From positions 305,919-369,918 of the forward strand of contig NZ_MUXF01000019.1 in NCBI RefSeq assembly GCF_003063295.1: a DNA stretch of 64,000 nt. Reading direction: 5' to 3'. Made by a program: the position numbers and the translations under genes. Every line of letters starts with the position of its first letter. The first letter of the stretch is position 1. Positions 46,257 to 55,485 of the stretch are shown here, in pieces. The notes under the pieces were generated by a model that searched no databases, had not been told where the DNA came from, and saw only the letters and a program-made list of their open reading frames with translations. This stretch comes from Arcobacter lacus (GTDB taxonomy: Bacteria; Campylobacterota; Campylobacteria; Campylobacterales; Arcobacteraceae).

Positions 46257-46772
46257 TTATTTTTTATCTTTTAATCTCTTTTTCCACTCTTTTTCAAATT
46301 TTTTTCTTTTTATAATAGATAGATTTTCAATAAACAAATGTCCAGATAAGTGTTCCATTTCATGTTGCCAAGCAACAGCTAAAAAACCTTCACTTTCCAT
46401 AGTTTGTTTTTCACCAAATCTATTAAAATATTCAACTATAATATGTTCTGCTCTTGTAACATCTTCACTAAATCCTGGTACACTCAAACAACCTTCTGTA
46501 AATACTTGAGTTCCATCTTTATGTGTAATAACTGGATTTATGGCTTCTATTAAATCATTTTTATCTTGTATATCTTCTTCATTTGGAAGATTTATTACTA
46601 AAACATTTAAAGGAATTGCTACTTGAATAGCTGCTAAACCAACTCCATTTTGAGCTATCATAGTTTCATACATATCATCTAAAAGAGTGTGAAGTTCACT
46701 ATCGAACTTTTCCACATCTTTTGATTTTAATCGAAGTAATTTATTTGGATAAGTTATAACTTCTCTAACCAT
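46257..46772 (-). CDS. def: peptide deformylase
   Basis: Def removes the formyl group from nascent N-formyl-methionine. The 171-residue protein has the three family motifs: GVGLAAIQV, EGCLSVPG (metal Cys) and WQHEMEHLSGHLF (HExxH). It follows clpP by 8 bp, and tig-clpP-def form a leftward operon dealing with nascent chains and protein quality. Confidence 0.97.
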   Translation of the reverse strand: MVREVITYPNKLLRLKSKDVEKFDSELHTLLDDMYETMIAQNGVGLAAIQVAIPLNVLVINLPNEEDIQDKNDLIEAINPVITHKDGTQVFTEGCLSVPGFSEDVTRAEHIIVEYFNRFGEKQTMESEGFLAVAWQHEMEHLSGHLFIENLSIIKRKKFEKEWKKRLKDKK

Positions 46773-46780
46773 AATATTTC

Positions 46781-47365
46781 TTATTTGTGTTTTGTTATAA
46801 CTTCATCAATTAACCCATAAGTGCAAGCTTCTTCTGCACTCATAAAGTTATCTCTATCTGTATCTTTTTCAATTGTTGCAAAATCTTGACCAGTTTGTGA
46901 AGCTAAAATACCATTTAATGTATCTTTTAATCTTTGAATCTCTTTTGCTTGAATTTGAATATCAGTAGCTTGTCCTCTAGCCCCACCTAATGGTTGGTGA
47001 ATCATAATTCTAGAATTTGGTAAAGAGTATCTTTTACCTTTTGCTCCACTACTTAATAAAAATGCTCCCATAGATGCAGCTTGTCCAATACAAATAGTAC
47101 AAACATCTGGTTTTATATAATTCATAGTATCAAATATAGACATACCACTAGTAACCACACCACCTGGAGAGTTGATATATAAATAGATATCTTTATCTGG
47201 ATCTTCAGCTTCAAGGAAAAGTAACTGAGCTACAACTGTTGAAGCAACAGCATCATTTATCTCTCCACTTAACATAATAATTCTATCTTTAAGAAGTCTT
47301 GAATAAATATCATAACTTCTTTCACCTCGACCCGTTTTTTCAACTACATATGGTATATAACTCAT
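46781..47365 (-). CDS. clpP: ATP-dependent Clp protease proteolytic subunit ClpP
   Basis: A 194-residue serine peptidase that forms the 14-mer core of ClpXP/ClpAP. The catalytic Ser lies in [13 protein letters not shown], His in [17 protein letters not shown] and Asp in [15 protein letters not shown]-terminal axial-loop residues ([13 protein letters not shown]) are present. It lies 14 bp after tig. No clpX is in the window. Confidence 0.97.
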   Translation of the reverse strand: MSYIPYVVEKTGRGERSYDIYSRLLKDRIIMLSGEINDAVASTVVAQLLFLEAEDPDKDIYLYINSPGGVVTSGMSIFDTMNYIKPDVCTICIGQAASMGAFLLSSGAKGKRYSLPNSRIMIHQPLGGARGQATDIQIQAKEIQRLKDTLNGILASQTGQDFATIEKDTDRDNFMSAEEACTYGLIDEVITKHK

Positions 47366-47379
47366 AAAAAATCCTATAA

Positions 47380-48681
47380 TTATTTTCCTAATTTTTCATC
47401 TAATAATTTAGAGATAACTTTCTCTTCAATCATAGACATTTTAATTGCAGGTAAATATCCAGCTTGTTGATATTGTTTTATAACATCTTGTGGATTTTGT
47501 CCCATTTGCATTGCTTCAAAATATAATACTTGAGTAACTTCTTGATCTGTTACTTGTACATTTTCAGCTTTAGCTAAAGCATCAATAATAAATGTAGCTT
47601 TTACAGAATTTACAGCATCATCTTTTAACTCATTTCTAATTTCTTCTACTTTTGAAGCATTCTCTTTTAATTCGTTAATTTCTTCTTCAGTCATTACTCT
47701 AATTTTATTATTTAAAGCATAATTGATTTCTTGTTCAACTACTGAAGTTGGTAATGCAAAGTTGATTTTTTCAACTAATGCTTCTAAAAGAACTGGTTTT
47801 AATTCATCTCTATAATATTTAGCTTTATCTTCAGCCACCATTTGTTCTTTTAATCTATCTCTTAAAGTATCAATTGTTACATCTTTTTGACCTGGTAACA
47901 TTTTTTGAGCAAATTCATCATTTAACTCAGGTTTTGCTCTCTCTTGAATTTCATGTAAAGTTACTTTAAATACTGCTTCTTTTCCAGCTAAATCTTTTGC
48001 TTGATAACTTTCTGGGAATTGAACTGTAATATCTTTTTGCTCTTCATATTTCATTCCAATAACTTGTTCTTCAAATCCTGGGATGAATGAACCTGAACCA
48101 ATTTGTAATGGATATTTTTCAGCTTTTCCACCATCAAATGCAATACCGTCAACAAAACCTTCAAAATCAATTACAGCAAAATCACCATCTTTTACAGCTC
48201 TTTTTCTAGCAATTTTTTCTAATGGTGCAGATGATTGAGCAATTTCAGTTAATCTTTCATCAATTTTTTTAAGATCAATTTCAATAGCTTTAACTGCAGG
48301 AACTAATGATTTATAATCTCCTAAATCAATATTTGGTTTGCAAGCAACTGATAATTCAACTTCGATATCTCCGTTGTCTTTTTTATCAAATTTTGTAACA
48401 CTTGGTTCACCAATTAAATCTGAATTTTTAATATCTAATAGTTTTAAACCATCAGCTAAAACTTTTCTAATTCCATCAGCTTCAGCATCTTCTCTTAATT
48501 TATCAGCATATCTTTGTTTAACAACTGCAACAGGAACTTTACCTTTTCTAAATCCTTGAACATTCATAGTTTTAGCAGCTTGTTTTGCTACTTTTTCTAA
48601 ATTATTTTCAATACTTTCTTTTGTAAGCGTAGCTGTTATAACTGCATTTGCTTCATCAACTCTGTTTGCGTTAAATTCCAT
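47380..48681 (-). CDS. tig: trigger factor
   Basis: Trigger factor is the ribosome-bound chaperone. The 433-residue protein has the N-terminal ribosome-binding domain with signature [11 protein letters not shown], an FKBP-type peptidyl-prolyl isomerase domain (about 150-240, [14 protein letters not shown]) and the helical C-terminal domain. The ATG at 48681 ([10 protein letters not shown]) is selected because CGGAG lies 7 nt upstream; the frame is open further but without a good site. It is the first gene of the tig-clpP-def operon. Confidence 0.96.
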   Translation of the reverse strand: MEFNANRVDEANAVITATLTKESIENNLEKVAKQAAKTMNVQGFRKGKVPVAVVKQRYADKLREDAEADGIRKVLADGLKLLDIKNSDLIGEPSVTKFDKKDNGDIEVELSVACKPNIDLGDYKSLVPAVKAIEIDLKKIDERLTEIAQSSAPLEKIARKRAVKDGDFAVIDFEGFVDGIAFDGGKAEKYPLQIGSGSFIPGFEEQVIGMKYEEQKDITVQFPESYQAKDLAGKEAVFKVTLHEIQERAKPELNDEFAQKMLPGQKDVTIDTLRDRLKEQMVAEDKAKYYRDELKPVLLEALVEKINFALPTSVVEQEINYALNNKIRVMTEEEINELKENASKVEEIRNELKDDAVNSVKATFIIDALAKAENVQVTDQEVTQVLYFEAMQMGQNPQDVIKQYQQAGYLPAIKMSMIEEKVISKLLDEKLGK

Positions 48682-48777
48682 TAAATTTACTCCGATTTTA
48701 ATAATTTTAGACAATATAATATCTAAAATTTGCTAAGGCTTAACTAAAAGCTAAATTAAGGAATTTTTTAGCAAAAA

Positions 48778-48807
48778 AAAATGGAACTTAAAATAAAGTT
48801 CCATTTT
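48778..48807 (-). terminator. terminator after the PPK2 operon
   Basis: A perfect 12-bp inverted repeat (AAAATGGAACTT / AAGTTCCATTTT) with a 6-nt loop. Read leftward it is followed by a run of T, so it fits an intrinsic terminator for the gene ending at 48834. Confidence 0.75.
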
Positions 48808-48833
48808 AAAATTTTAATAAAAAACTATAAAAA

Positions 48834-49970
48834 TTAGTAATCTTTAGTTTTTCTCATTTGTAAAAGTTCTCTTTGTACAGAAATATTTATATCTTCATTT
48901 GCTTCAAAATTCAAAGAATAGTTTCTTCCATCATAATCAACAGAATTTAAAATAATTTTCATAGCTTCAAGCCTTGCTAAATGTTTATCATCGCTTCTTA
49001 CAATATGCCAAGGTGCACTTCTTGAAGTAGTTCTTCTAAGCATTTCATATTTTTTTTCAGAAAATTCATCCCATAAATCTTGAGCTTGCATATCAACTTC
49101 TGAAAATTTCCAATGTCTTAATGGATCATGAATTCTTCTATCAAATCTTCTTTTTTGTTCTTCTTTTGAAACTGAAAAATAAAGTTTAATTAAAATCATT
49201 CCTTGTCTTACTAAATCTTGTTCAAAATTTACAATATCTTCCATAAAAATTTCATGTTCTTCAGGAGTACAAAATCCGAAAATTGGTTCAACCATAGCAC
49301 GGTTATACCAGCTTCTATCAAATAAAACTATTTCTCCACCTGTTGGAAAATGAGTAATGTATCTTTGTAAGAACCATTGATTTTTTTGAGTTTCCGTTGG
49401 TTTACCAAGAGCAACAACTCTATAGTGTTTATTATTCATATATCTTGTTATTCTTCTTATTGCTCCACCTTTTCCAGAAGCATCTCTTCCTTCAAAGATA
49501 ATAATCATTCTTTTATTCACTTTTTCGAGCCAATCTTGAAGTTTGATTAATTCAATTTGATATGGTTTCAAAGATTGCAAATCATAAATTTTTTGAATAC
49601 CTTCACCTAAAGTATGTGAGTCTAAGCTTTTATAATCACCTAAAATTGATTTTAAATATCTATTTTCTTCTTGTAACTTTTTGATAATATCATTATCTTT
49701 AGTATCTTTTTTAGGGATAACTTTTTCATCTTTTATTTTTACAACTGATTTTTCTTGAACATTTTTCATAACTGAATTTTTAAAATCTTCAAGTAAAGAA
49801 GAAGCTATTTTTAAAGTTAATTTATCTTTTTTTGTAAATCCTAAAACTTTTACATATCTTTTTTTATCATATTGAAATCGAGCAATATATTTTTTACCAA
49901 AGTCTGGATGTTCTTCCTTTGAAACATACAAACCACTATGATTTGTTCTTTCAAATTCATTTAAGTTCAT
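48834..49970 (-). CDS. ppk2: PPK2 kinase with an N-terminal integrase-arm-like domain
   Basis: A 378-residue protein. Residues about 140-378 are a PPK2 kinase: Walker A GRDASGKGG, RITRYMNNKHYRVVALGKP, Walker B EIVLFDRSWYNRAM. Residues about 1-65 (NHSGLYVSKE, GKKYIARFQYDKKRYVKVLG, FTKKDKLTLKIAS) look like the small beta-sheet arm-binding domain of tyrosine integrases, followed by a charged linker. No recombinase catalytic domain is present. It directly follows another PPK2 gene (stop and start adjacent at 49970/49971), so the pair is co-transcribed. Confidence 0.88.
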   Translation of the reverse strand: MNLNEFERTNHSGLYVSKEEHPDFGKKYIARFQYDKKRYVKVLGFTKKDKLTLKIASSLLEDFKNSVMKNVQEKSVVKIKDEKVIPKKDTKDNDIIKKLQEENRYLKSILGDYKSLDSHTLGEGIQKIYDLQSLKPYQIELIKLQDWLEKVNKRMIIIFEGRDASGKGGAIRRITRYMNNKHYRVVALGKPTETQKNQWFLQRYITHFPTGGEIVLFDRSWYNRAMVEPIFGFCTPEEHEIFMEDIVNFEQDLVRQGMILIKLYFSVSKEEQKRRFDRRIHDPLRHWKFSEVDMQAQDLWDEFSEKKYEMLRRTTSRSAPWHIVRSDDKHLARLEAMKIILNSVDYDGRNYSLNFEANEDINISVQRELLQMRKTKDY

Positions 49971-50921
49971 CTAATTACCCTCTTTTCTTTTTGAAAATTT
50001 ATTATCTTGTTCCATATTTGCAATCTCTTCTTTTCCATTAATCAAAATATTTGTATCTATTTTAAAAATATCTTTATCTTTTGATTTATTTGTATAAGTA
50101 AGATTTGAAAGAATATGTCTGATACAGTTTAATCTAGCTTTTTTCTTATTATCACTTCTAATTACTATCCATGGGGCAATTTCAGTATTTGAAGCCATAA
50201 GCATAGAGAATTTTGCAATTGTATATTTTTCCCATAAATTTTGTGATTCTTTATCCACAGGAGAAAGTTTATACTGTTTTAATGGATCAATTTCTCTTTT
50301 TTTGAATCTTTTTAATTGCTCTTTTTTTGAAACAGAAAAATAAAACTTGAATAAAATTATTCCAGATTTTACAAGCATTTGCTCAAATTCTGGAACTTCT
50401 CTTAAAAATTCATGATGTTCTTCGTGAGTACAAAATCCCATAACAGGTTCAACACCTGCTCTGTTATACCAGCTTCTATCGAAAAGTACAATTTCTCCTG
50501 CACTTGGTAAATGTTTTGTATATCTTTGAAAATACCATTGAGTTCTTTCTTGTTCAGTTGGTTTTTCCAAAGCAACTATTCTTGCACCTCTTGGATTTAA
50601 ATGTTCAGTGATTCTTTTTATAGTTCCACCTTTTCCAGCAGCATCTCTTCCTTCAAAAATCATCAAAATTTTTAAGCCCTTTGTTTTTACATAATTTTGA
50701 AGTTTTAATAATTCTATTTGAAGTTTTGTTAACTGCTTTTCGTATTCTAAAGTATCCTTTTTAACCCAAATCTGAACTTTTTTTATACCTTCTTCTTCTT
50801 TTTCTTTTAATTCTTTTCTTATTCGTGTTCTATCTTTATAGTCATGTTTTACTGCTTCTTCTGTGTCAATTACATCCATATCTGAAAATTCATTTTTTAT
50901 AATACTTCTATCTTGCCCCAT
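49971..50921 (-). CDS. ppk2: polyphosphate kinase 2 family protein (third PPK2)
   Basis: A 316-residue PPK2: Walker A GRDAAGKGGTIKRITEHLNP, Walker B EIVLFDRSWYNRAGVEPV. The different lid (HLNPRGARIVALEKP) sets it apart from the other two and matches the class I subgroup that includes ADP-phosphorylating enzymes; the preference is not proven. The N-terminal 60 residues are charged and helical. GGAG precedes the ATG. It lies 30 bp after nspC and directly before another PPK2 gene. Confidence 0.9.
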   Translation of the reverse strand: MGQDRSIIKNEFSDMDVIDTEEAVKHDYKDRTRIRKELKEKEEEGIKKVQIWVKKDTLEYEKQLTKLQIELLKLQNYVKTKGLKILMIFEGRDAAGKGGTIKRITEHLNPRGARIVALEKPTEQERTQWYFQRYTKHLPSAGEIVLFDRSWYNRAGVEPVMGFCTHEEHHEFLREVPEFEQMLVKSGIILFKFYFSVSKKEQLKRFKKREIDPLKQYKLSPVDKESQNLWEKYTIAKFSMLMASNTEIAPWIVIRSDNKKKARLNCIRHILSNLTYTNKSKDKDIFKIDTNILINGKEEIANMEQDNKFSKRKEGN

Positions 50922-50951
50922 TATGCAAATCTCCTATATCACAAATTTATT

Positions 50952-52100
50952 CTAAGAAAGTCTCATCTTGTAATCATTATATCCAAAGTTTTTTATAATT
51001 TTATAAGAACCTTCTTTATTTTTTATAACTATTGATGGTAGTTTTATACCATTAAATGTTGTTGTTTTTACCATTGTATAGTGAATCATATCTTCTAAAA
51101 TGATTTTATCTCCTACTTCTAATGGCTTATCAAAAGAGTAATCACCAATAATATCACCAGACAAACAAGTATTTCCACCAAGTCTATATGTATAAGCTTT
51201 TTCTCCAGCATTTCCACTATTTCTAATCATAGCTCTATATGGCATTGCTAAAGTATCAGGCATGTGAGCCTCTGCACTTGTATCTAAAATCGCCAAATCC
51301 ATACCATTGCGAATTACATCTAAAACAGTTGCAACTAAATATCCAGTTTGCCAACCAACAGCTTCACCTGGCTCCATATAAACTTTTAGATGTGGATATC
51401 TTGATTTAAAATCTTTTAAAAGTTTGATTAGACCTTCTACATCATAATCAGCTCTTGTTATGTGATGTCCACCACCAAAATTTACCCATTTTAATCTATC
51501 AAAATATTGACTAAAGTTTTTTTCAAAAGCTTTTAACGCACCTTCAAGAGCATCAACATTTTGTTCACAAAGTGCATGAAAATGAAAACCATCTAAAAAT
51601 TCAAGCAAAGATTCATCAAAATTTGCTTTTGTAGTTCCCATTCTTGAATATGGTGCACAAGGATTATATAAATCAACTTCAACTGATGAGTATTCAGGAT
51701 TTAATCTAATACCTAAAGAAACTTTTCCATAAGCTTTATCTTTAAATCTTTTTAATTGACTAAAAGAGTTAAAAACAAGATGATTTGAAATGGCAACTAT
51801 TTCGTCTATTTCTTCATCTTTAAAAGCTGGACTATAAGTGTGAACTTCTTTACCAAACTCCTCTTTTGCTAAAATAGCTTCATGAAGTCCAGATGCACAA
51901 CAACCTTTAAGATATTTTTTACATAAATCAAAAGTTGAATGCATAGCAAAACCTTTTAAAGCTAAAAGAATGCTAATATCAGCTTCATCTTGAACTCTTT
52001 TTAAAAGTTTTAAATTCTTTTCAAGTAACTCTTCTTCGCATACATATGCTGGACTTGGAAGTTTTTCAAAACTATCAACTACTTCATAATTTTTATTCAT
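50952..52100 (-). CDS. nspC: carboxynorspermidine/carboxyspermidine decarboxylase
   Basis: A 382-residue PLP enzyme of the alanine-racemase fold: PLP-Lys in LLALKGFAMHS, VNFGGGHHITR, YMEPGEAVGW and the active-site Cys in NTCLSGDIIGDYSF. In Campylobacter the orthologue decarboxylates carboxyspermidine to spermidine. Together with the dehydrogenase gene 3 bp upstream it forms the alternative spermidine pathway, replacing SpeD/SpeE. Confidence 0.93.
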   Translation of the reverse strand: MNKNYEVVDSFEKLPSPAYVCEEELLEKNLKLLKRVQDEADISILLALKGFAMHSTFDLCKKYLKGCCASGLHEAILAKEEFGKEVHTYSPAFKDEEIDEIVAISNHLVFNSFSQLKRFKDKAYGKVSLGIRLNPEYSSVEVDLYNPCAPYSRMGTTKANFDESLLEFLDGFHFHALCEQNVDALEGALKAFEKNFSQYFDRLKWVNFGGGHHITRADYDVEGLIKLLKDFKSRYPHLKVYMEPGEAVGWQTGYLVATVLDVIRNGMDLAILDTSAEAHMPDTLAMPYRAMIRNSGNAGEKAYTYRLGGNTCLSGDIIGDYSFDKPLEVGDKIILEDMIHYTMVKTTTFNGIKLPSIVIKNKEGSYKIIKNFGYNDYKMRLS

Positions 52101-52103
52101 AAT

Positions 52104-53306
52104 TTATTTCGCATCTAACTCTAAAATTTTCCAAGGTAAGCCTTGTGTCATTAACTCATCCATAAATGGTTTTGCATCAAATTCTTCTATATTAAATACT
52201 CCAGTATTTTTCCAAATACCTTTGTAAAGTAATTTAGAACCAATCATTGCTGGAACTCCAGTTGTATAACTAACAGCCTGTGCTCCAGTTTCTTTATAAC
52301 ACTCTTGGTGGTCACAAACATTATAAATATAAACTTTTCTTGGTTTTCCATCTTTAATACCTTCAATGATACAACCAATATTTGTTTTACCAACTGTTCT
52401 TGGTCCCAAGCTTGCAGGATCAGGCAATAATGTAGTCAAAAATTCAATAGGAGTAATCATCATACCTTTGTGTTCAACTGGTTCAATACCTAACATTCCC
52501 ACATTTTGTAAACAATTCATGTGTTGAATATAACTATCTCCAAAAGTCATAAAAAATCTAATTCTTTTTAAACCTTTAATATTTTTTGATAAAGATTCTA
52601 ACTCTTCATGATATAGTAAATAAGATGGTTTTACACCAACTTCTGGATAATCATGGTCAACTCTAATTTCTAAAGGAGTTGTTTCAATCCATTGACCATT
52701 TTCCCAATATCTACCATTTGCAGATACTTCTCTTAAGTTGATTTCTGGGTTAAAGTTTGTTGCAAATTTATAACCATGGTCACCTGCATTACAATCCATA
52801 ATATCTATATAATGAATCTCATCAAATAAATTTTGTTGAGCATATGCACAAAATACTCCTGTAACACCTGGGTCAAAACCAGAACCTAAAAGTCCCATGA
52901 TTCCAGCTTCTTTAAATTGATTATCTCTTGCCCATTGAAGTTTATATTCAAATTTTGCTTCATCTGGATGTTCATAATTTGCAGTATCTACATAATCAAC
53001 TTTACATTTCGTACAAGCATCCATAATTGTTAAATCTTGATAAGGTAATGCTACGTTTAATACTAATTTTGGATTTACTTTTTCAATTAATTTTACTAAT
53101 TCATCAACACTATCGGCATTAACGCTAGCTACATCAATTTGTACACCTTGATTTTTTAAAATATCAGCGGCAATTGCTTCACATTTTGAAACTGTTCTAG
53201 AAGCTAATGTTATTTTTTCAAAAGTGTCAATATTCATTGCACATTTAACAGTGGCTACTCTACTAACACCGCCTGCACCGATAATTAAAATACCTTTTTT
53301 ACTCAT
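52104..53306 (-). CDS. carboxyspermidine dehydrogenase (saccharopine dehydrogenase family)
   Basis: A 400-residue NAD(P)-dependent enzyme with an N-terminal Rossmann motif (GILIIGAGGVSRVATVKCA) and saccharopine-dehydrogenase-type C-terminal domain. It condenses aspartate semialdehyde with putrescine (or diaminopropane) and reduces the imine, the step before NspC. The ATG at 53306 is preferred over a GTG nine bases earlier because TTGGAG lies 8 nt upstream of the ATG. It is the first gene of a leftward CASDH-nspC-ppk2-ppk2 unit. Confidence 0.9.
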   Translation of the reverse strand: MSKKGILIIGAGGVSRVATVKCAMNIDTFEKITLASRTVSKCEAIAADILKNQGVQIDVASVNADSVDELVKLIEKVNPKLVLNVALPYQDLTIMDACTKCKVDYVDTANYEHPDEAKFEYKLQWARDNQFKEAGIMGLLGSGFDPGVTGVFCAYAQQNLFDEIHYIDIMDCNAGDHGYKFATNFNPEINLREVSANGRYWENGQWIETTPLEIRVDHDYPEVGVKPSYLLYHEELESLSKNIKGLKRIRFFMTFGDSYIQHMNCLQNVGMLGIEPVEHKGMMITPIEFLTTLLPDPASLGPRTVGKTNIGCIIEGIKDGKPRKVYIYNVCDHQECYKETGAQAVSYTTGVPAMIGSKLLYKGIWKNTGVFNIEEFDAKPFMDELMTQGLPWKILELDAK

Positions 53307-53458
53307 TTTATTCACTCCAAATTGTTTTTATAGTAAAGATTATACTATGTTTATATTAAAAGAATCGATGAATACGAGAGCAATTTATTGTTTGATAACC
53401 ATTTGATTACAAGATTAACATAGTTTTAATATTATTTATGTAAAATTCGATTTTAATT

Positions 53459-53856
53459 GGGGATGACTTGGTATCGATTAGAGCAGTGAGTATTAGTTGC
53501 ATGTCGGCCTGAACATGCCGTTACGCGGTTCATTTTTTTTAGACGCAAACAATACAAATTACGCTCCAGCTTACGCAAAAGCTGCGTAAGTTTAACAACT
53601 TACTGACTCGCCTAACGGCTTGAGTCTTCGGAGGCTGGCACTACAGATTCTATCTATGTAGATAATTGCTGGTTCACCCTAGATAGATTATTTTTGAGGG
53701 ATTGATTGAACTTCAAAAAGAAATTCTAAATCTTAGCTTTATGATTGCTTTTGGAAGTTGAGCTGTCATGAAGTGAAATTTTTCAACTTTGCTAAGCATG
53801 TAGACGCTTTTATGAGCTGTTTTAAGACTGCGGTTCGATCCCGCACATCTCCACCA
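53459..53856 (+). ncRNA. ssrA: transfer-messenger RNA (tmRNA)
   Basis: The 5' GGGGATG pairs with 3' CATCTCC before ACCA, forming the tRNA-like acceptor stem. The T-arm GGTTCGATCCC is visible near 53832. The tag frame is at 53545-53589, reading ANNTNYAPAYAKAA then TAA, very close to the Campylobacter tag. A possible -10 box TAAAAT is at 53441-53446. tmRNA rescues stalled ribosomes with SmpB and marks proteins for degradation. The encoded CCA is genomic. End positions are accurate to about two bases. Confidence 0.96.
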
Positions 53857-53930
53857 AAAATTATAAGTAATACTTATATATTAAATTTTATACTTTAATC
53901 TAGAAAAAATTTTTTATAAATTTATCCGAT

Positions 53931-54944
53931 TCATTTTCCCAAAGTTTTACTAAAACTCAATCTTTTCACTCTATCTTTATAAGATGATCTATAAAACTCT
54001 TTTGCACTTTCACTTAAAAATGATTTATCAATCAACTCTTGAACTTTAGGATAACTTTCTTCTATAAACTTCATAATTTTATTGAATCTAACTTCTTTTA
54101 AATCAATGTAGTTAGCAAATATTTTAAAATCGTCATAAGTATAATATCCGTATTTTCGATAAGTAGGAGTATATTCATCTAACAGTTCTAATGCCATATC
54201 TCCATATTTTTCATTTATATGAAACCTGGTATTTAATAAATCATAATTTGGTGTTAAAAAATATTCACTAGAATCAGATTTACTATACAAGGAAAAGTTT
54301 TTTAAATGAGCATCACCATTACATATTAAATAGTTTAAAATAACTCTTTTAAAAAAATCTTCTATTGAAACTATGCTTGAAGCTACATATTTTTTTATCA
54401 TTCTTGCACAATCAAGATAACTACAAGCATCATATTTATAGTTTTCTCCATGAGAAGATGGTGTTATCCCCATAATTCCAGCAAAATCTTCTTGATCGTA
54501 TTTTAATCCTGAAATATCATCATAATCAAATCTTTTAGTAATATATGCAAGTTCTTTATCACTAAGCTGTATTAATCCACAATTTGCTGTTGGAATATTA
54601 AAAATATTTTTTGATATCAACATTGATAAATGTTCATTTGCAACAACATCTTTTTCATTTTGAATATGTCCATCACCACTAGAAATTGGTTTTAGGATAT
54701 ATTTCCCATTAATTGCAGTTGGAACTAAATCTTTTTTTTCAAAAGTCAAAGAGATTTTATCTTGAACTCCAGAGATTGACATTCTAGAAGATAATTCAGC
54801 TCTTTTTTTAGTAAATTCAACTCTATCAAAATTTAAAGGATTTGGCACTATCCCATTAAAAAGTTCTTTTATACATTTTGAACAATAATTATTTTTAAGT
54901 GTTTTATTTGTCGCTAAACAACCTAAACAAGTATTATTTTCCAT
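53931..54944 (-). CDS. hipT: HipT-type serine/threonine kinase toxin
   Basis: A 337-residue HipA-C kinase lacking the HipA N-terminal subdomain. The Gly-rich loop carries the SIS motif at residues 56-58 (RMSISGVQDK), matching the autophosphorylated serines of E. coli HipT. The catalytic loop is NGDAHLKNFSLY near 208, and the metal-binding Asp is in TPNYDLL. HipT phosphorylates tryptophanyl-tRNA synthetase in E. coli; the target here is unknown. The N-terminus has four Cys (6, 9, 21, 24) in two CxxC pairs, a probable zinc ribbon not found in E. coli HipT. Last gene of a hipB-hipS-hipT operon. Confidence 0.85.
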   Translation of the reverse strand: MENNTCLGCLATNKTLKNNYCSKCIKELFNGIVPNPLNFDRVEFTKKRAELSSRMSISGVQDKISLTFEKKDLVPTAINGKYILKPISSGDGHIQNEKDVVANEHLSMLISKNIFNIPTANCGLIQLSDKELAYITKRFDYDDISGLKYDQEDFAGIMGITPSSHGENYKYDACSYLDCARMIKKYVASSIVSIEDFFKRVILNYLICNGDAHLKNFSLYSKSDSSEYFLTPNYDLLNTRFHINEKYGDMALELLDEYTPTYRKYGYYTYDDFKIFANYIDLKEVRFNKIMKFIEESYPKVQELIDKSFLSESAKEFYRSSYKDRVKRLSFSKTLGK

Positions 54945-54946
54945 AT

Positions 54947-55273
54947 TTATATCTCATCTTTTTCTATAGTTATAGAGCCTATTGTATTCTCTTTTGTTGT
55001 TAGTATAAGTCTTGAAAAATCATCATCTTTATCTATTCTTAACTTTTTGCATTGTATATCTTTTAGTTTTCCTTCTGCTAGTAAGTTATAAAAAAAAGGA
55101 AATAAATAAGATGATTTAAACTCTTCTTCTTGTAATGGTAAAGTTAAACTAATAGGTTTTTTATTTGGTAGTTTCAAATACTCTTTATCATAAACAAAAA
55201 CGTACTCTTTTTCATTTAGTTTTGTAAGTAATCCTGCAAATATATTGTTTCTAAAAACTTTTGCTCTTTGCAT
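54947..55273 (-). CDS. hipS: HipS-type antitoxin (HipA N-terminal subdomain-like)
   Basis: A 108-residue protein equivalent to the N-terminal subdomain 1 of HipA: FRNNIFAGLLTKLNEKEYVF, PISLTLPLQEEEF, LFPFFYNLLAEGKLK and ENTIGSITI. In the HipBST system this separate small protein is the antitoxin that neutralises HipT. The ATG overlaps the hipB stop (TAATG), and hipT begins 2 bp after the stop, so the three genes are coupled. Confidence 0.83.
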   Translation of the reverse strand: MQRAKVFRNNIFAGLLTKLNEKEYVFVYDKEYLKLPNKKPISLTLPLQEEEFKSSYLFPFFYNLLAEGKLKDIQCKKLRIDKDDDFSRLILTTKENTIGSITIEKDEI

Positions 55274-55485
55274 TATTTAGTTACCACTTCAATATTTATT
55301 TGCATACCCAAAGCATCTAAAAGCTTCTCGAGTGTTTTTATAGTTGGATTTGCTTTTCCATTTTCAATATCTGAAATAGAAACATAACTTATACCTGAAT
55401 AATCTTGTAAATCTTTTAATTCCAACTTTAATTCTCGTCTTCTTTTTTTGATAATTTTTCCTATTTTAATATTAGTTAGTTCCAT
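55273..55485 (-). CDS. hipB: HipB-type XRE DNA-binding protein
   Basis: A 70-residue XRE-family protein (GKIIKKRRRELKLELKDLQ, YSGISYVSISDIENGKANP, LEKLLDALGMQINIEV), the DNA-binding member of the hip operon. The ATG at 55485 is chosen because AAGG lies 6-9 nt upstream; an upstream in-frame start at 55509 would overlap the proposed operator. It presumably represses its own promoter, where three copies of TATTTAGTATAT occur. Confidence 0.85.
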   Translation of the reverse strand: MELTNIKIGKIIKKRRRELKLELKDLQDYSGISYVSISDIENGKANPTIKTLEKLLDALGMQINIEVVTK

